From: CALKJU01 sp046349355
GTDB lineage: Bacteria > Pseudomonadota > Alphaproteobacteria > Geminicoccales > Geminicoccaceae
Direction: 5' to 3'
Length of the DNA stretch: 64,000 nt
NCBI GenBank assembly: GCA_046349355.1
Contig: JAXMCM010000016.1
Location: 186,001-250,000 of the forward strand
This document shows positions 34,805-43,384 of this stretch, in pieces (position 1 is the first letter of the stretch; each line of letters opens with the position of its first letter). The notes under the pieces were generated by a model, which was not told where the DNA came from, ran no database searches, and saw only the letters and a list, made by a program, of their open reading frames with translations. Both the position numbers and the translations under genes were made by a program.

Positions 34805-36190
34805 ATGCACGAGCTTGTGGCGGCACTCCAGCGCGAGCTGGGCGACGGCGTTGTCCTCGCCGGTGCCGCGGTGCCCGAGCGCAACCGGCAGGACTGGAGC
34901 GGCCTCCCGGCAACCGCACCGCTGGCGGTGGTCCGCGCCCGCACGACCGCCGACGTGGCGACGACCCTGCGCCTGTGTCACGCCGCCGGCGTCTCCGTGG
35001 CGCCGCAGGGCGGGCTCACCGGCCTGTGCGGCGGGGCGCGCGCCGGGGCCGGCGAGGTGGCGCTGTCGCTGGAGCGGGTGACCGGCGTCGAGGAGATCGA
35101 CCCCGCGACCGCGACGATGACCGTCCGTGCCGGCACGCCGCTCGAGCTGGTGCAGCAGGCGGCGGCGGATGCCGGCTTCTTCTTCGCGCTCGACCTCGGG
35201 GCGCGCGGTTCCTGCGCCATCGGCGGCAACGTCGCCACCAATGCCGGCGGCAACCGGGTGATCCGCTACGGCATGACCCGCGACATGGTGCTCGGCATCG
35301 AGGCGGTGCTGCCCGACGGCACGGTGCTGACCGCGCTGAACAAGCTGATCAAGAACAACGCCGGCTACGACCTCAAGCAGCTGTTCATCGGCAGCGAAGG
35401 GACGCTGGGCGTCGTCACCCGCGTGGTGCTCCGCCTCTACCCGCAGCCGGCCAGTATCGCCGCCGGCTTCTGCGGCCTGCCCGACTACGCCGCAGTGCTG
35501 CGGCTGCTGCAGGAAGCCCGCCGCCAGCTGGGTGCCGGGCTCTCGGCCTTCGAGGGGATGTGGCACGAGTTCTACGACTGCATGACCACGAAGGCGACCG
35601 GGGTGCGGCCGCCGCTCGCCGGCCGGCATCCGCTCTACGTGCTGCTCGAGGCGCACGGCACCGACGCCGCCGACAGCGAGCGCTTCGAGGCGTTCCTAGG
35701 CCGGATGCTGGAGGAGGGCGTCATCGCCGACGCCGCGGTGGCGCAGACGACGGCGCAGGTGAAGGCGTTCTGGGCGGTCCGGGATGCCGTCGCCGAGTAC
35801 TCGACGATGATCGGGCCGATGACCAACTTCGACATCGGGCTGGTCACCGACCGGATGCACCTCGTCGTCGAGGAGCTGCGGGCGCGGATCGCGGCGCGCT
35901 GGCCTGACGCCATCGGCCACTATTACGGGCACATCGGCGACGGCAACATCCACGTCAACGTGCACATCCCGGGTGCGGACCCGCAACCGAAGGGCGAGGT
36001 CGAGGCCCTGGTGTTCGGCGTCGTCCGCGACCATGGCGGCAGCGTCTCGGCCGAGCACGGCATCGGCGTCACCAAGCTGAAGTGGATCGGCTACAGCCGC
36101 TCGCCCGAGGAGCTGGCGTTGATGCGGACGATCAAGCAGGCGGTCGATCCCAGGGGAATCCTGAACCCGGGCAAGGTCGTCGCCGGCTGA
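34805..36190 (+). CDS. FAD-linked oxidase, GlcD / D-2-hydroxyacid dehydrogenase type
   Basis: A 461-residue protein of the VAO/PCMH family. The FAD domain shows VAPQGGLTGLCGGARAG, ARGSCAIGGNVATNAGGNRV and IGSEGTLGVVTRVVLRLYP. The C-terminal cap has HYYGHIGDGNIHVNVHIPG and VSAEHGIGVTK, with the metal/substrate His residues of D-lactate, glycolate or D-2-hydroxyglutarate dehydrogenases. It would oxidise a D-2-hydroxyacid and pass electrons to a quinone or ETF. No glcE/glcF partners are present, which favours the single-subunit D-2-hydroxyglutarate type. Confidence 0.87.
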   Translation: MHELVAALQRELGDGVVLAGAAVPERNRQDWSGLPATAPLAVVRARTTADVATTLRLCHAAGVSVAPQGGLTGLCGGARAGAGEVALSLERVTGVEEIDPATATMTVRAGTPLELVQQAAADAGFFFALDLGARGSCAIGGNVATNAGGNRVIRYGMTRDMVLGIEAVLPDGTVLTALNKLIKNNAGYDLKQLFIGSEGTLGVVTRVVLRLYPQPASIAAGFCGLPDYAAVLRLLQEARRQLGAGLSAFEGMWHEFYDCMTTKATGVRPPLAGRHPLYVLLEAHGTDAADSERFEAFLGRMLEEGVIADAAVAQTTAQVKAFWAVRDAVAEYSTMIGPMTNFDIGLVTDRMHLVVEELRARIAARWPDAIGHYYGHIGDGNIHVNVHIPGADPQPKGEVEALVFGVVRDHGGSVSAEHGIGVTKLKWIGYSRSPEELALMRTIKQAVDPRGILNPGKVVAG

Positions 36191-36361
36191 GGCTGACGGC
36201 CGGCGGCGTGGCCGCCGGGGCACGTCCGGCCAGGCACGTCGGCCCGGTCCCCACCGCCGGTTGACCGGTGGATGATGGCACCGCAGCATCCGCACGCCCC
36301 CTTCGTTCACGCCCGGTCGTCGCGGGAAGTGCCGGCCCAGCCGGCGGCAACGGACCTCGTC

Positions 36362-38125
36362 ATGGCCAAGCCCGAAGCCAACTCCAACCCCCACATCCGT
36401 TTCGCCGTCGACGAGCCGCCACCGCTCGGGCTCAGCGCCATCGTCGCGGCGCAGACCGTCGTGCTGATCCTCGCCGGCATCGCGCTGACGCCGATCATCA
36501 TCGGCCGCACTGCCGGCGTGGCACCGGACTGGCTGATCTTCGCCGCGCTGCTGGTCTGCGGCGTCTGCACGATCCTCCAGGCCCGGCCGCTGGCGATCTT
36601 CGGCTGCGGTTACGTGCTCTTCATGGGCTCGAACAGTGCCTATCTGGGCGTCTCCGCGGACGCGATCGCGCTGGGCGGCCTGCCGCTGATGCTGACGCTG
36701 ATCACCGTGTCGGGACCGGCGCAGATCCTGTTCTCGCTGCGCCTCGGCCAGCTGCGCGAGATCATCACGCCGGCGGTGGGCGGCGTCGTCGTGATGCTCA
36801 TCGCCGTCAGCATCGTGCCCATCGCCTTCGGCCTGATGACCAAGCCGATCCCGGAAGTGCAGCTGGTCGGCCAGCAGGCCGCGGCCGCCGCCACCTTCCT
36901 GCCGATCGTGCTGCTGATCCTGTTCGCCGACACCAAGCTCCGCCTGTGGGCGCCCATCGGCGGGGTGCTGATCGGCAGCGTCACCGCCGCCGCGTTCGGC
37001 ATGGTCAAGCTCGGACCCGTGCTGGCCGCCCCGTGGATCGGCCTGCCGACGCAGTCGCATCCGGGGTTCGATCTCAGCTTCGGGGCGTCGTTCTGGACGA
37101 TGCTGCCAGCCTTCGTGCTGGTCACCGTGGTCGGCGGCATCGAGACCTTCGGCGACGCCGTGGCCGTGCAGAAGGTCTCGCGGCGGCAAGACAAGGCGAT
37201 CGACTTCCGCGCCGTGCAGGGAGCGATCAACGCCGACGGTCTCGGCAACACGCTGTCGGGCCTCGCTGGCACGGTGCCGAACACCGTCTACTCGACCAGC
37301 GTCGCGGTCGTGGACATCACCGGCATCGCCTCGCGGGCGATCGGCCTGTTCGGCGGCCTGTTCCTGATCCTGCTCGCCTTCTCGCCGAAGGTGGCAGCGC
37401 TGCTGTCGGCGATCCCGAGCCCGGTCGCGGGCGCCTACATCTTCGTGCTGCTGATCCTGCTGTTCAGCCACGGCCTCAAGCTGGCGACCGAGGAAGGGGT
37501 CACCTTCGCCGAGGGCTTCGCCATCTGCACGGCGTTCTGGGTCGGCGTGGCGGTGCAGAACAAGCTGATCTTCTACGAATCGCTGCCGGCCTGGTTCAAC
37601 ACCATCTTCGGCAACGGCACGACGGCCGGTGGCGCCACCGCGATCCTGCTGATGCTGCTATTGCGCCTCGGCGGCGGGCGGCGCCGGCGCCTCAGGCTCG
37701 ACCTCGACCAGCCCGACGCCTCGGCACGGCTGCAGGCCTTCATCCGCGAGGCCGGCGAGCGCGGACGCTGGGAAGCGATGTCGGTGGCTCGCCTTGTCCT
37801 CGTCGCCGACGCGGCTCTCGAAGCCCTGCGCCTGCAGCGGGTTCCCGGCAAGGGCGGCCCGGTCACGGTGACGCTTCAGGCCGATCGGCACGACGTCCAG
37901 ATCGAGCTTGTCGCCAAGCCGCTCGCCCGCAACCTCGGCGATGCCATCGCCGCCATCGGCAAGCCCGGGGCCGAAGCCCCGCCGGACTATCTGGAGACGC
38001 TGAGCGGCCTCGCCGAAAGCGTCGAGCACCGCCAGTTCCAGGGGCAGGACTACCTGCTGGTGCGGGTCCCGGTCGGCGGGTTCGACCGCCTGGTACCGGA
38101 AGCGGTGCGCAGCGGCGAATCCTGA
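36362..38125 (+). CDS. NCS2-family nucleobase permease with C-terminal cytoplasmic extension
   Basis: A 587-residue protein. Residues about 35-435 form a UraA/UapA-like transporter of many hydrophobic segments, with GGLPLMLTLITVSGP, ITPAVGGVVVMLI, FGDAVAVQKVSR and AGTVPNTVYSTSVAV. Residues about 437-587 are an added soluble domain (starting RRRRLRLDLDQPDASARLQA) with alternating strands and helices that faintly recall histidine-kinase-like ATPases. The transporter should take up uracil, xanthine or a similar N-heterocycle with protons. ATG at 36362 is chosen; an ATG at 36272 would add 30 residues lacking similarity. Confidence 0.82.
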   Translation: MAKPEANSNPHIRFAVDEPPPLGLSAIVAAQTVVLILAGIALTPIIIGRTAGVAPDWLIFAALLVCGVCTILQARPLAIFGCGYVLFMGSNSAYLGVSADAIALGGLPLMLTLITVSGPAQILFSLRLGQLREIITPAVGGVVVMLIAVSIVPIAFGLMTKPIPEVQLVGQQAAAAATFLPIVLLILFADTKLRLWAPIGGVLIGSVTAAAFGMVKLGPVLAAPWIGLPTQSHPGFDLSFGASFWTMLPAFVLVTVVGGIETFGDAVAVQKVSRRQDKAIDFRAVQGAINADGLGNTLSGLAGTVPNTVYSTSVAVVDITGIASRAIGLFGGLFLILLAFSPKVAALLSAIPSPVAGAYIFVLLILLFSHGLKLATEEGVTFAEGFAICTAFWVGVAVQNKLIFYESLPAWFNTIFGNGTTAGGATAILLMLLLRLGGGRRRRLRLDLDQPDASARLQAFIREAGERGRWEAMSVARLVLVADAALEALRLQRVPGKGGPVTVTLQADRHDVQIELVAKPLARNLGDAIAAIGKPGAEAPPDYLETLSGLAESVEHRQFQGQDYLLVRVPVGGFDRLVPEAVRSGES

Positions 38126-38135
38126 GTCGGACGGC

Positions 38136-39593
38136 TCAGGGGGCCGCGGGCTCGCGCAGGAGGAATCGCTCGGCCGCCGGGTGCAGCGGCACGGTGAGGC
38201 CGGTCTGTGCCGTCTCGCGCGCGATCCGCGAGCCGGCGACGCTGCCGGCCTGGACGAAGTCGATGCCGCCGAAGACCTCGCCCATGACGGTCTCGACGGC
38301 GGAGTCGGGCAGCGCCGGCGTGGCCACCAGCAGCGCCGTCGCCGCCACCGTGTCGATGGGCTCGGCCTGGCCGGGATAGGTGTTGGCGGCCAGCGTCATC
38401 GGCACCAGATGCGTGCCCGGACCGGCCAGCCGCTCGCGGGCCGCCGAATCCAGGGCCAGCAGCCGGACGTCACCGGCGGCCATGGCCAGCTGCAACGCGT
38501 GCGCCGGCGCCGCCAGCGTCGTGAACACGGCGTCGACCTCGCCGGCCGTCAGTGCCTTCAGCCCGTCGGTCAGGCCGTCCTCGCGGACCTCGGCGAGGTC
38601 GGCGATGGCGACGCCACTGGCAGCCAGCGCGGATTCCGCATTGCCGCGGGTGCCGGAGCCGGCGGGGCCGAGCGCGACGCGCTTGCCCTTGAGCTCGGCG
38701 ATGGTGGCGATCGGCGAAGCGGCGCCGACGACGACCTGGACGGGCTCGGGAAACAGGCTGGCAAGGGCGCGCAGCTCGCCGGCCGAGTCGGCGGCGACGT
38801 CGGACTGGACCAGCGCCACGTCCGCCTCGCCGCGCAGCAACAGCCCGACATTGTCGCGACTGCCGCCACTGGCGACCGCGGCGGCCTCGAGGCCACGGCG
38901 CGAGACGGCCGAGGCGAGCAGGGCAGCGACCCCGGCGTATTCGCCGCCTTCCTGTCCGCCGGCGATGACCAGCTCGCGGTCGAGCCGGTCGAGGCGCAGC
39001 CGCATCGCCGCCAGCGCCTTGGCCAGCTCCTCGGCGACGACGGCCTTGCGCACCGGCCTCGGCGCCTCGCCGCGGGCCAGCAGCGCCTCGACCTCGCCGA
39101 GCAGGCGCCGCGCCTCGCTCGGTGGATCGCTGTTGTCGCCCGGCGAGGCGACGCCGACGGCGGGGGCCACCCACGCTACCGGCTGCCAGCTGCCGTCCGC
39201 CGCGACGAAGGTGGCGCTGCCATGGACGTGCAGCTCGTCGCCGGCCTTGTTGCCGCCCTGTCGGATCCCGAGGACGCCCTGCTCCGAGGCGCCGAGGAGT
39301 GCTGCGAAGGCGGGGGCGCTCAGGCCGTTCCAGCTGGCGAAGTCGACATCCTGGGTGAGACGCAGGGTGGCGTTGAAGTAGACGATGCGCCGCTGGCGGC
39401 CCTCGGCGTCGGGCTGGAGATCGCTGCTGCCCATCCGGCGGAAACTCGCGATCTCGGTGACCGGCGGCTTCAGGGCGACCGCCAGCCGCTCCTCGAGCGC
39501 GGCCTTCGCGGCATCGGCGTCCGGCTGGCGATCGCAGGCGGCGAGGCCGGCGAGCATCAGGACGAGGGCGAGGAGGCGGGCGAGGCGTGCCAT
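38136..39593 (-). CDS. TAXI-type TRAP solute-binding lipoprotein with extra N-terminal domain
   Basis: A 485-residue lipoprotein: lipobox LMLAGLAAC with Cys20. Residues about 25-190 form an unassigned domain (EIASFRRMGSSDLQ, ATLRLTQDVDFASWNG, LHVHGSATFVAADG). Residues about 205-485 are TAXI-like: IAGGQEGGEYAGVAALLA, DVALVQSDVA, LKGKRVALGPAGSGTRGNA and VDAVFTTLAAPAHAL. TAXI proteins capture glutamate or related acids for TRAP transporters. No TRAP membrane genes follow, but the GltS gene is 11 nt upstream in the same operon, so both may handle glutamate-like acids. Confidence 0.78.
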   Translation of the reverse strand: MARLARLLALVLMLAGLAACDRQPDADAAKAALEERLAVALKPPVTEIASFRRMGSSDLQPDAEGRQRRIVYFNATLRLTQDVDFASWNGLSAPAFAALLGASEQGVLGIRQGGNKAGDELHVHGSATFVAADGSWQPVAWVAPAVGVASPGDNSDPPSEARRLLGEVEALLARGEAPRPVRKAVVAEELAKALAAMRLRLDRLDRELVIAGGQEGGEYAGVAALLASAVSRRGLEAAAVASGGSRDNVGLLLRGEADVALVQSDVAADSAGELRALASLFPEPVQVVVGAASPIATIAELKGKRVALGPAGSGTRGNAESALAASGVAIADLAEVREDGLTDGLKALTAGEVDAVFTTLAAPAHALQLAMAAGDVRLLALDSAARERLAGPGTHLVPMTLAANTYPGQAEPIDTVAATALLVATPALPDSAVETVMGEVFGGIDFVQAGSVAGSRIARETAQTGLTVPLHPAAERFLLREPAAP

Positions 39594-39604
39594 GGCCCTG
39601 TTCC

Positions 39605-40813
39605 TCAGAAGCCGAGCCAGGGCAGGGCGAGGTAGCCCTGGATCACCAGCGCGTTGGCGATGTCGATGAGGAAGGCGCCGATGATCGGCACCAGCAGGAA
39701 GGCCAGCGGCGACGGTCCGTGCCGGCCGGTGACCGCCTGCATGTTGGCGATGGCCGTCGGCGTGGCGCCGAGGCCGAAACCGCACTGGCCGGCGGCGATC
39801 ACGGCGGCGTCGTAGGAGCGGCCCATCGCCGGGAAGGTGACGAAGGTGGCGTAGCTCACGGTCAGGATGGTCTGCAGCGCGAGGATCAGCAGCATCGGCA
39901 GCGCCAGCCCGACCAGCTCCCAGAGCTTCAGGGTCATCAGCGCCATGGCGAGGAACAGCGACAGGCTGACCGTGCCGATGAAGTCGAGCGGCGGCGTCTC
40001 GACGCGGTAGGCACCGCTCAGGCCCAGCACGTTGCAGACGACGATGCCGGTGACGAGGCACCAGACGAAGGTCGGCAGGGTGAACCACGGGATGTGGACG
40101 ACGCCGGCGAGCCAGCTGCCGACCGCGACGCAGAGCAGCACCAGTGCCAGCGTGCGGAAGAACGAGGCGGGCTCGAGGGGACGGGTCTCGGCCGGACCGA
40201 GCTCGCCGGGAGACCCCGCGGTGGCTGCCGCCTGCACCGGCTGGAGCCGATGCCGACGGATCAGCCGCTCGGCGGTCGGACCGCCGACGATCCCGCCCAT
40301 GACCAGGCCGAAGGTCGCCGCGGCCATCGCCAACTCCATCGAGCCCTGCAGGTTGTTCACCTCGCCGAACAGCTTGCCGTAGGCGGCCCCGGTCCCGTGC
40401 CCGCCCGACATCGTGATCGAGCCGGCGAGCAGGCCGTAGAGCGGGTGCATGTCGAGCGCCGAGGCGACGGCGACGCCGAGGCCGTTCTGCAGGATCAAAA
40501 ATACCACGACGACGGCCAGCAGGACGAGCAGGCGCGCCCCGCCACGCGCCAGCATGCGCACGTCGGCGCTGAGGCCGATGGTCGAGAAGAAGGCGAGCAG
40601 CAGCGTGCCCTGCAGGCTGGTGTCGAAGGCGATGCGCACGTCGCCGCCGATCCGCAGGGCGGTGATGAGCAGCGCCGCGATGACCCCGCCGACGACCGGA
40701 TCGGGAATGCTGTAGCGGTTGAGCACTGCCACCCGGCTGACGATCAGCCGCCCGACCAGGAGCACCAGGATCGCCAGCAGCAGCGTGGTGGCGACGTCGA
40801 CATCGAGCTGCAT
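39605..40813 (-). CDS. gltS: sodium/glutamate symporter GltS
   Basis: A 402-residue membrane protein with around ten transmembrane segments. Conserved GltS blocks: NRYSIPDPVVGGVIAAL, FFSTIGLSADVRML, SGGHGTGAAYGK and QCGFGLGATPTAIANMQAV. It imports glutamate with sodium. It lies upstream of the TAXI-type lipoprotein on the same strand with 11 nt between them, a combination that suggests coordinated uptake and sensing of glutamate or another dicarboxylate. Confidence 0.92.
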   Translation of the reverse strand: MQLDVDVATTLLLAILVLLVGRLIVSRVAVLNRYSIPDPVVGGVIAALLITALRIGGDVRIAFDTSLQGTLLLAFFSTIGLSADVRMLARGGARLLVLLAVVVVFLILQNGLGVAVASALDMHPLYGLLAGSITMSGGHGTGAAYGKLFGEVNNLQGSMELAMAAATFGLVMGGIVGGPTAERLIRRHRLQPVQAAATAGSPGELGPAETRPLEPASFFRTLALVLLCVAVGSWLAGVVHIPWFTLPTFVWCLVTGIVVCNVLGLSGAYRVETPPLDFIGTVSLSLFLAMALMTLKLWELVGLALPMLLILALQTILTVSYATFVTFPAMGRSYDAAVIAAGQCGFGLGATPTAIANMQAVTGRHGPSPLAFLLVPIIGAFLIDIANALVIQGYLALPWLGF

Positions 40814-40891
40814 CGACCGTTCTTCCGCGTCCCGTGGGCCGACAGGCCGGCCGTCACGGGTCTCCTTGCAATTGTCCGGCCAGCCCCGCCG

Positions 40892-42340
40892 TCAGCGCGA
40901 CGGCTGAGCGATTACGCGCAGCCCGTCGGGCGTTCCGAGCACGGAGTCAAGCGGGCGGATGCGGTCGACATGGCCGCCCAGCGCGGCGTAGTCGGCGCGC
41001 CGCATGGTGAACTCGATCGGAGCGACGATCGCCGGCGTCGGCACGTGGCCGAAGCTGTTGTCGGGCATCGCCAGCACGTCCGCCATGTAGGTGATGCCGC
41101 CGCCGGGCCAGACGTAGACGGGTGCCCCGCCCGAGGTGACGCGGACCAGGGTGTCGCGCACCGAGCGGGTCAGCCGGACCGGGTTCTCGGTGACGCCGGC
41201 GCGCAAGGAGCCGCCCGCTCCGGCCATGAACAGCACGGTGCACAGCGCCGGCTCGCAGTTCTCGGCGATGCGCTCGGTGACACGGCGGATCGGTTCGGGC
41301 GGCTCGGCCGGCACCGGTCGCAGCTGCTCGTCGAGCACGAACCAGGCGCTGTCCTCGCCGGTCGTGCTGACCATCAGCAAGCGCAGTCCGGGCCAGGCGA
41401 CCTTGGAGTCGATCCGCTCGATGATCGCCAGCGGGTCGGAGATGTCGGTGCCGCCCCAGCCGAGGCCGGGATCCGCGACCTGGAAGTAGCGCCCCGGCGT
41501 GCTGCGCCGGCCGCGGACGCGGATGCCGGCCGGCCGGAGATCGAGAAAGCGGCCGGCCTGGTGCTCGGTCAGCACCCCGGTGATGTGGTCGTCGACGACG
41601 ATGACCTCGTCAGCGTGGCCGAGCCATTGCCGGGCGAAGATGCCGATGGTCGCCGAGCCGCAGCCGACCCGCATGCGCCGCTCGGTCTCGCCATTGACCA
41701 CGGGCGGCTGGCCCGCCTGCACGCGCAGCGCCGAGCCGCCGTCGACGGTCAGCTCGACCGGGCCCTTGTTGAGCAGGGTCAGCAGCGTGTCGCAGGTGAC
41801 CTTGCCCTCGCGCTTGCTGCCGCCGGTGAGGTGGCGGACGCCGCCGAGCGATAGCATCTGCGAGCCGTACTCGGCCGTGGTGACATGGCCGACCTGCTCG
41901 CCTTCGCAACGCACGGGGGCGGTCTCAGGGCCGACGAAACGGTCGGTGTCGATCTTCAGCTTGACGCCGCAGTAGCTGAAGATGCCCTCGGTGACGACGG
42001 TGACGGTGTCGACGCCGTCGACGGTCGAGCCGACGATGAACGGAGCCGGCTTGTAATCCGGGTAGGTGGTGCCGGCGCCGATCCCGGTGAGGACCGAGCG
42101 GCCGTCGCGCAGCAGCTCGCCGTTCCACGCCTCGGCAGCGCCCAGGAACGGCACCATCCCGGCATCGCCTGCGGCAGCGCGGCGGGCGATCACCAGGGGA
42201 TCGAGGCGGGCGAGGCGGCCGTCGACATTGCCGTAGCGGTCGCAGGCGCCGGTCCGGCCCGGCCGGATGCGGCACAGCACCGGGCAGGCATCGCAGGTGA
42301 CGATGCCGTCGTCGCCGTCGGCAGGAAGCTCTGCACTCAC
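40892..42340 (-). CDS. 6-hydroxynicotinate-reductase-like iron-sulfur protein
   Basis: A 482-residue protein. The N-terminus carries a ferredoxin-like cluster motif TCDACPVLCRIRPGRTGACD (four Cys). The rest is a conserved globular region with EGIFSYCGVKLKIDTDR, VGCGSATIGIF, VVDDHITGVLTEHQ and GWGGTDISDP. This matches what I recall of the 6-hydroxynicotinate reductase family, first described in nicotinate fermentation, though many members occur in aerobes with unknown substrates. The GTG at 42340 begins the family start (SAELPADGDDG). An N-heterocycle substrate is supported only by the NCS2 permease and molybdenum hydroxylase nearby. Confidence 0.72.
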   Translation of the reverse strand: MSAELPADGDDGIVTCDACPVLCRIRPGRTGACDRYGNVDGRLARLDPLVIARRAAAGDAGMVPFLGAAEAWNGELLRDGRSVLTGIGAGTTYPDYKPAPFIVGSTVDGVDTVTVVTEGIFSYCGVKLKIDTDRFVGPETAPVRCEGEQVGHVTTAEYGSQMLSLGGVRHLTGGSKREGKVTCDTLLTLLNKGPVELTVDGGSALRVQAGQPPVVNGETERRMRVGCGSATIGIFARQWLGHADEVIVVDDHITGVLTEHQAGRFLDLRPAGIRVRGRRSTPGRYFQVADPGLGWGGTDISDPLAIIERIDSKVAWPGLRLLMVSTTGEDSAWFVLDEQLRPVPAEPPEPIRRVTERIAENCEPALCTVLFMAGAGGSLRAGVTENPVRLTRSVRDTLVRVTSGGAPVYVWPGGGITYMADVLAMPDNSFGHVPTPAIVAPIEFTMRRADYAALGGHVDRIRPLDSVLGTPDGLRVIAQPSR

Positions 42341-42610
42341 GACGCGAGCATAGCGGCGGCAGCGTGCGTGACCAGTAGCACGCCGGGGCCGGACGGTTGA
42401 ACTCGCCAATCCGGTGCATGCGGCCGCGCTGATGATCGGATGTTCTATCTTTGTTCATGAATCAGGCAGCTGCGCCAACGACAAACTGGCCTCAATGCTG
42501 GCGGCGACGGACAGCGGGTTTTCGACAGGCAACGGACCGCCGGGTCGGCGGTGAGGCCCGGTTGCATTAAGATTTTGTCAACTAAGGAACGTCGCTGGAA
42601 CGGCCAATCG

Positions 42611-43384
42611 CTAGACCATGCTGAGGTAGGGTGCTGCGCAACCAGCAAGCGATGCATTAGGCTTCGCGTAAAGGGCGATGGCGACGCTGGTCGCGAGATT
42701 CAGGCTGGACACGCCGGGCCGCATCGGCAGTGCAACGCGTCGCTCGGCCCGACTGAGCAAGTCCGGGCCGAGCCCGCCCCGCTCCGTGCCGAAGGCGAGC
42801 ACGCTGCCGGGCCGCATCCCGGCAAGCGCCGAAGGTGAACCGTCAGGGCTGAACGCGACCAGCTGGCGCGCGGTTTCGCCGAGGGTATCGACATGCGCCA
42901 CGGCCAGCGCGAAGTGCAGGCCGGCCGAGCCGCGCAGAGCCGCAGGATGCCACGGATCGAGCGGGCCTGTCGTGAGTACGCCGGCCGCACCGGCCGCCGC
43001 CGCGACACGCACGACCGCGCCGACATTGCCGAGGTGCGTCGGCCGTTCGAGCAGGACGACAGGCTCCGGAGAGGGTTCGAGCAGCCGGCTGACCTCGACG
43101 GTCGGGCGCCGGGCGATGGCCAGCACGCCCGTCGCATGGGGCTCGGGCGTCAGGCCGCGCAGCGTGTTGCGGTCGACCGGTCGGACCAGGCTGCGCAGCG
43201 CCCCGGCGATGTCCGGGGCCAGGGACCCGGCGAGGTCGGCCACAGCGTCGAGGTCGTCCGCCACGGCCAGCTCGATGCTGGCGCCGAAGCGGAGCGCATG
43301 CTTGAGCGCGTGGAAGCCCTCGATCAGCACGAGACCCGCATCCTTGCGCGCCGCGGCGAAGGCGGCGGCCGGCGAGGCCGTCAA
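42611..43384 (-). CDS. TrmH/SpoU-family RNA 2'-O-methyltransferase
   Basis: A 257-residue SPOUT methyltransferase. An N-terminal RNA-binding region (LVLIEGFHALKHALRFGA) precedes the knot domain with ERPTHLGNVGAVVRVA (motif 1), LAFGTERGGLGPDLL (motif 2) and LPMRPGVSSLNLATSVAIAL (motif 3). It transfers a methyl group from SAM to a ribose in tRNA or rRNA. The likely start is TTG at 43384, overlapping the ndh stop (TTGA); no ATG gives a full-length family protein. Confidence 0.85.
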   Translation of the reverse strand: MTASPAAAFAAARKDAGLVLIEGFHALKHALRFGASIELAVADDLDAVADLAGSLAPDIAGALRSLVRPVDRNTLRGLTPEPHATGVLAIARRPTVEVSRLLEPSPEPVVLLERPTHLGNVGAVVRVAAAAGAAGVLTTGPLDPWHPAALRGSAGLHFALAVAHVDTLGETARQLVAFSPDGSPSALAGMRPGSVLAFGTERGGLGPDLLSRAERRVALPMRPGVSSLNLATSVAIALYAKPNASLAGCAAPYLSMV

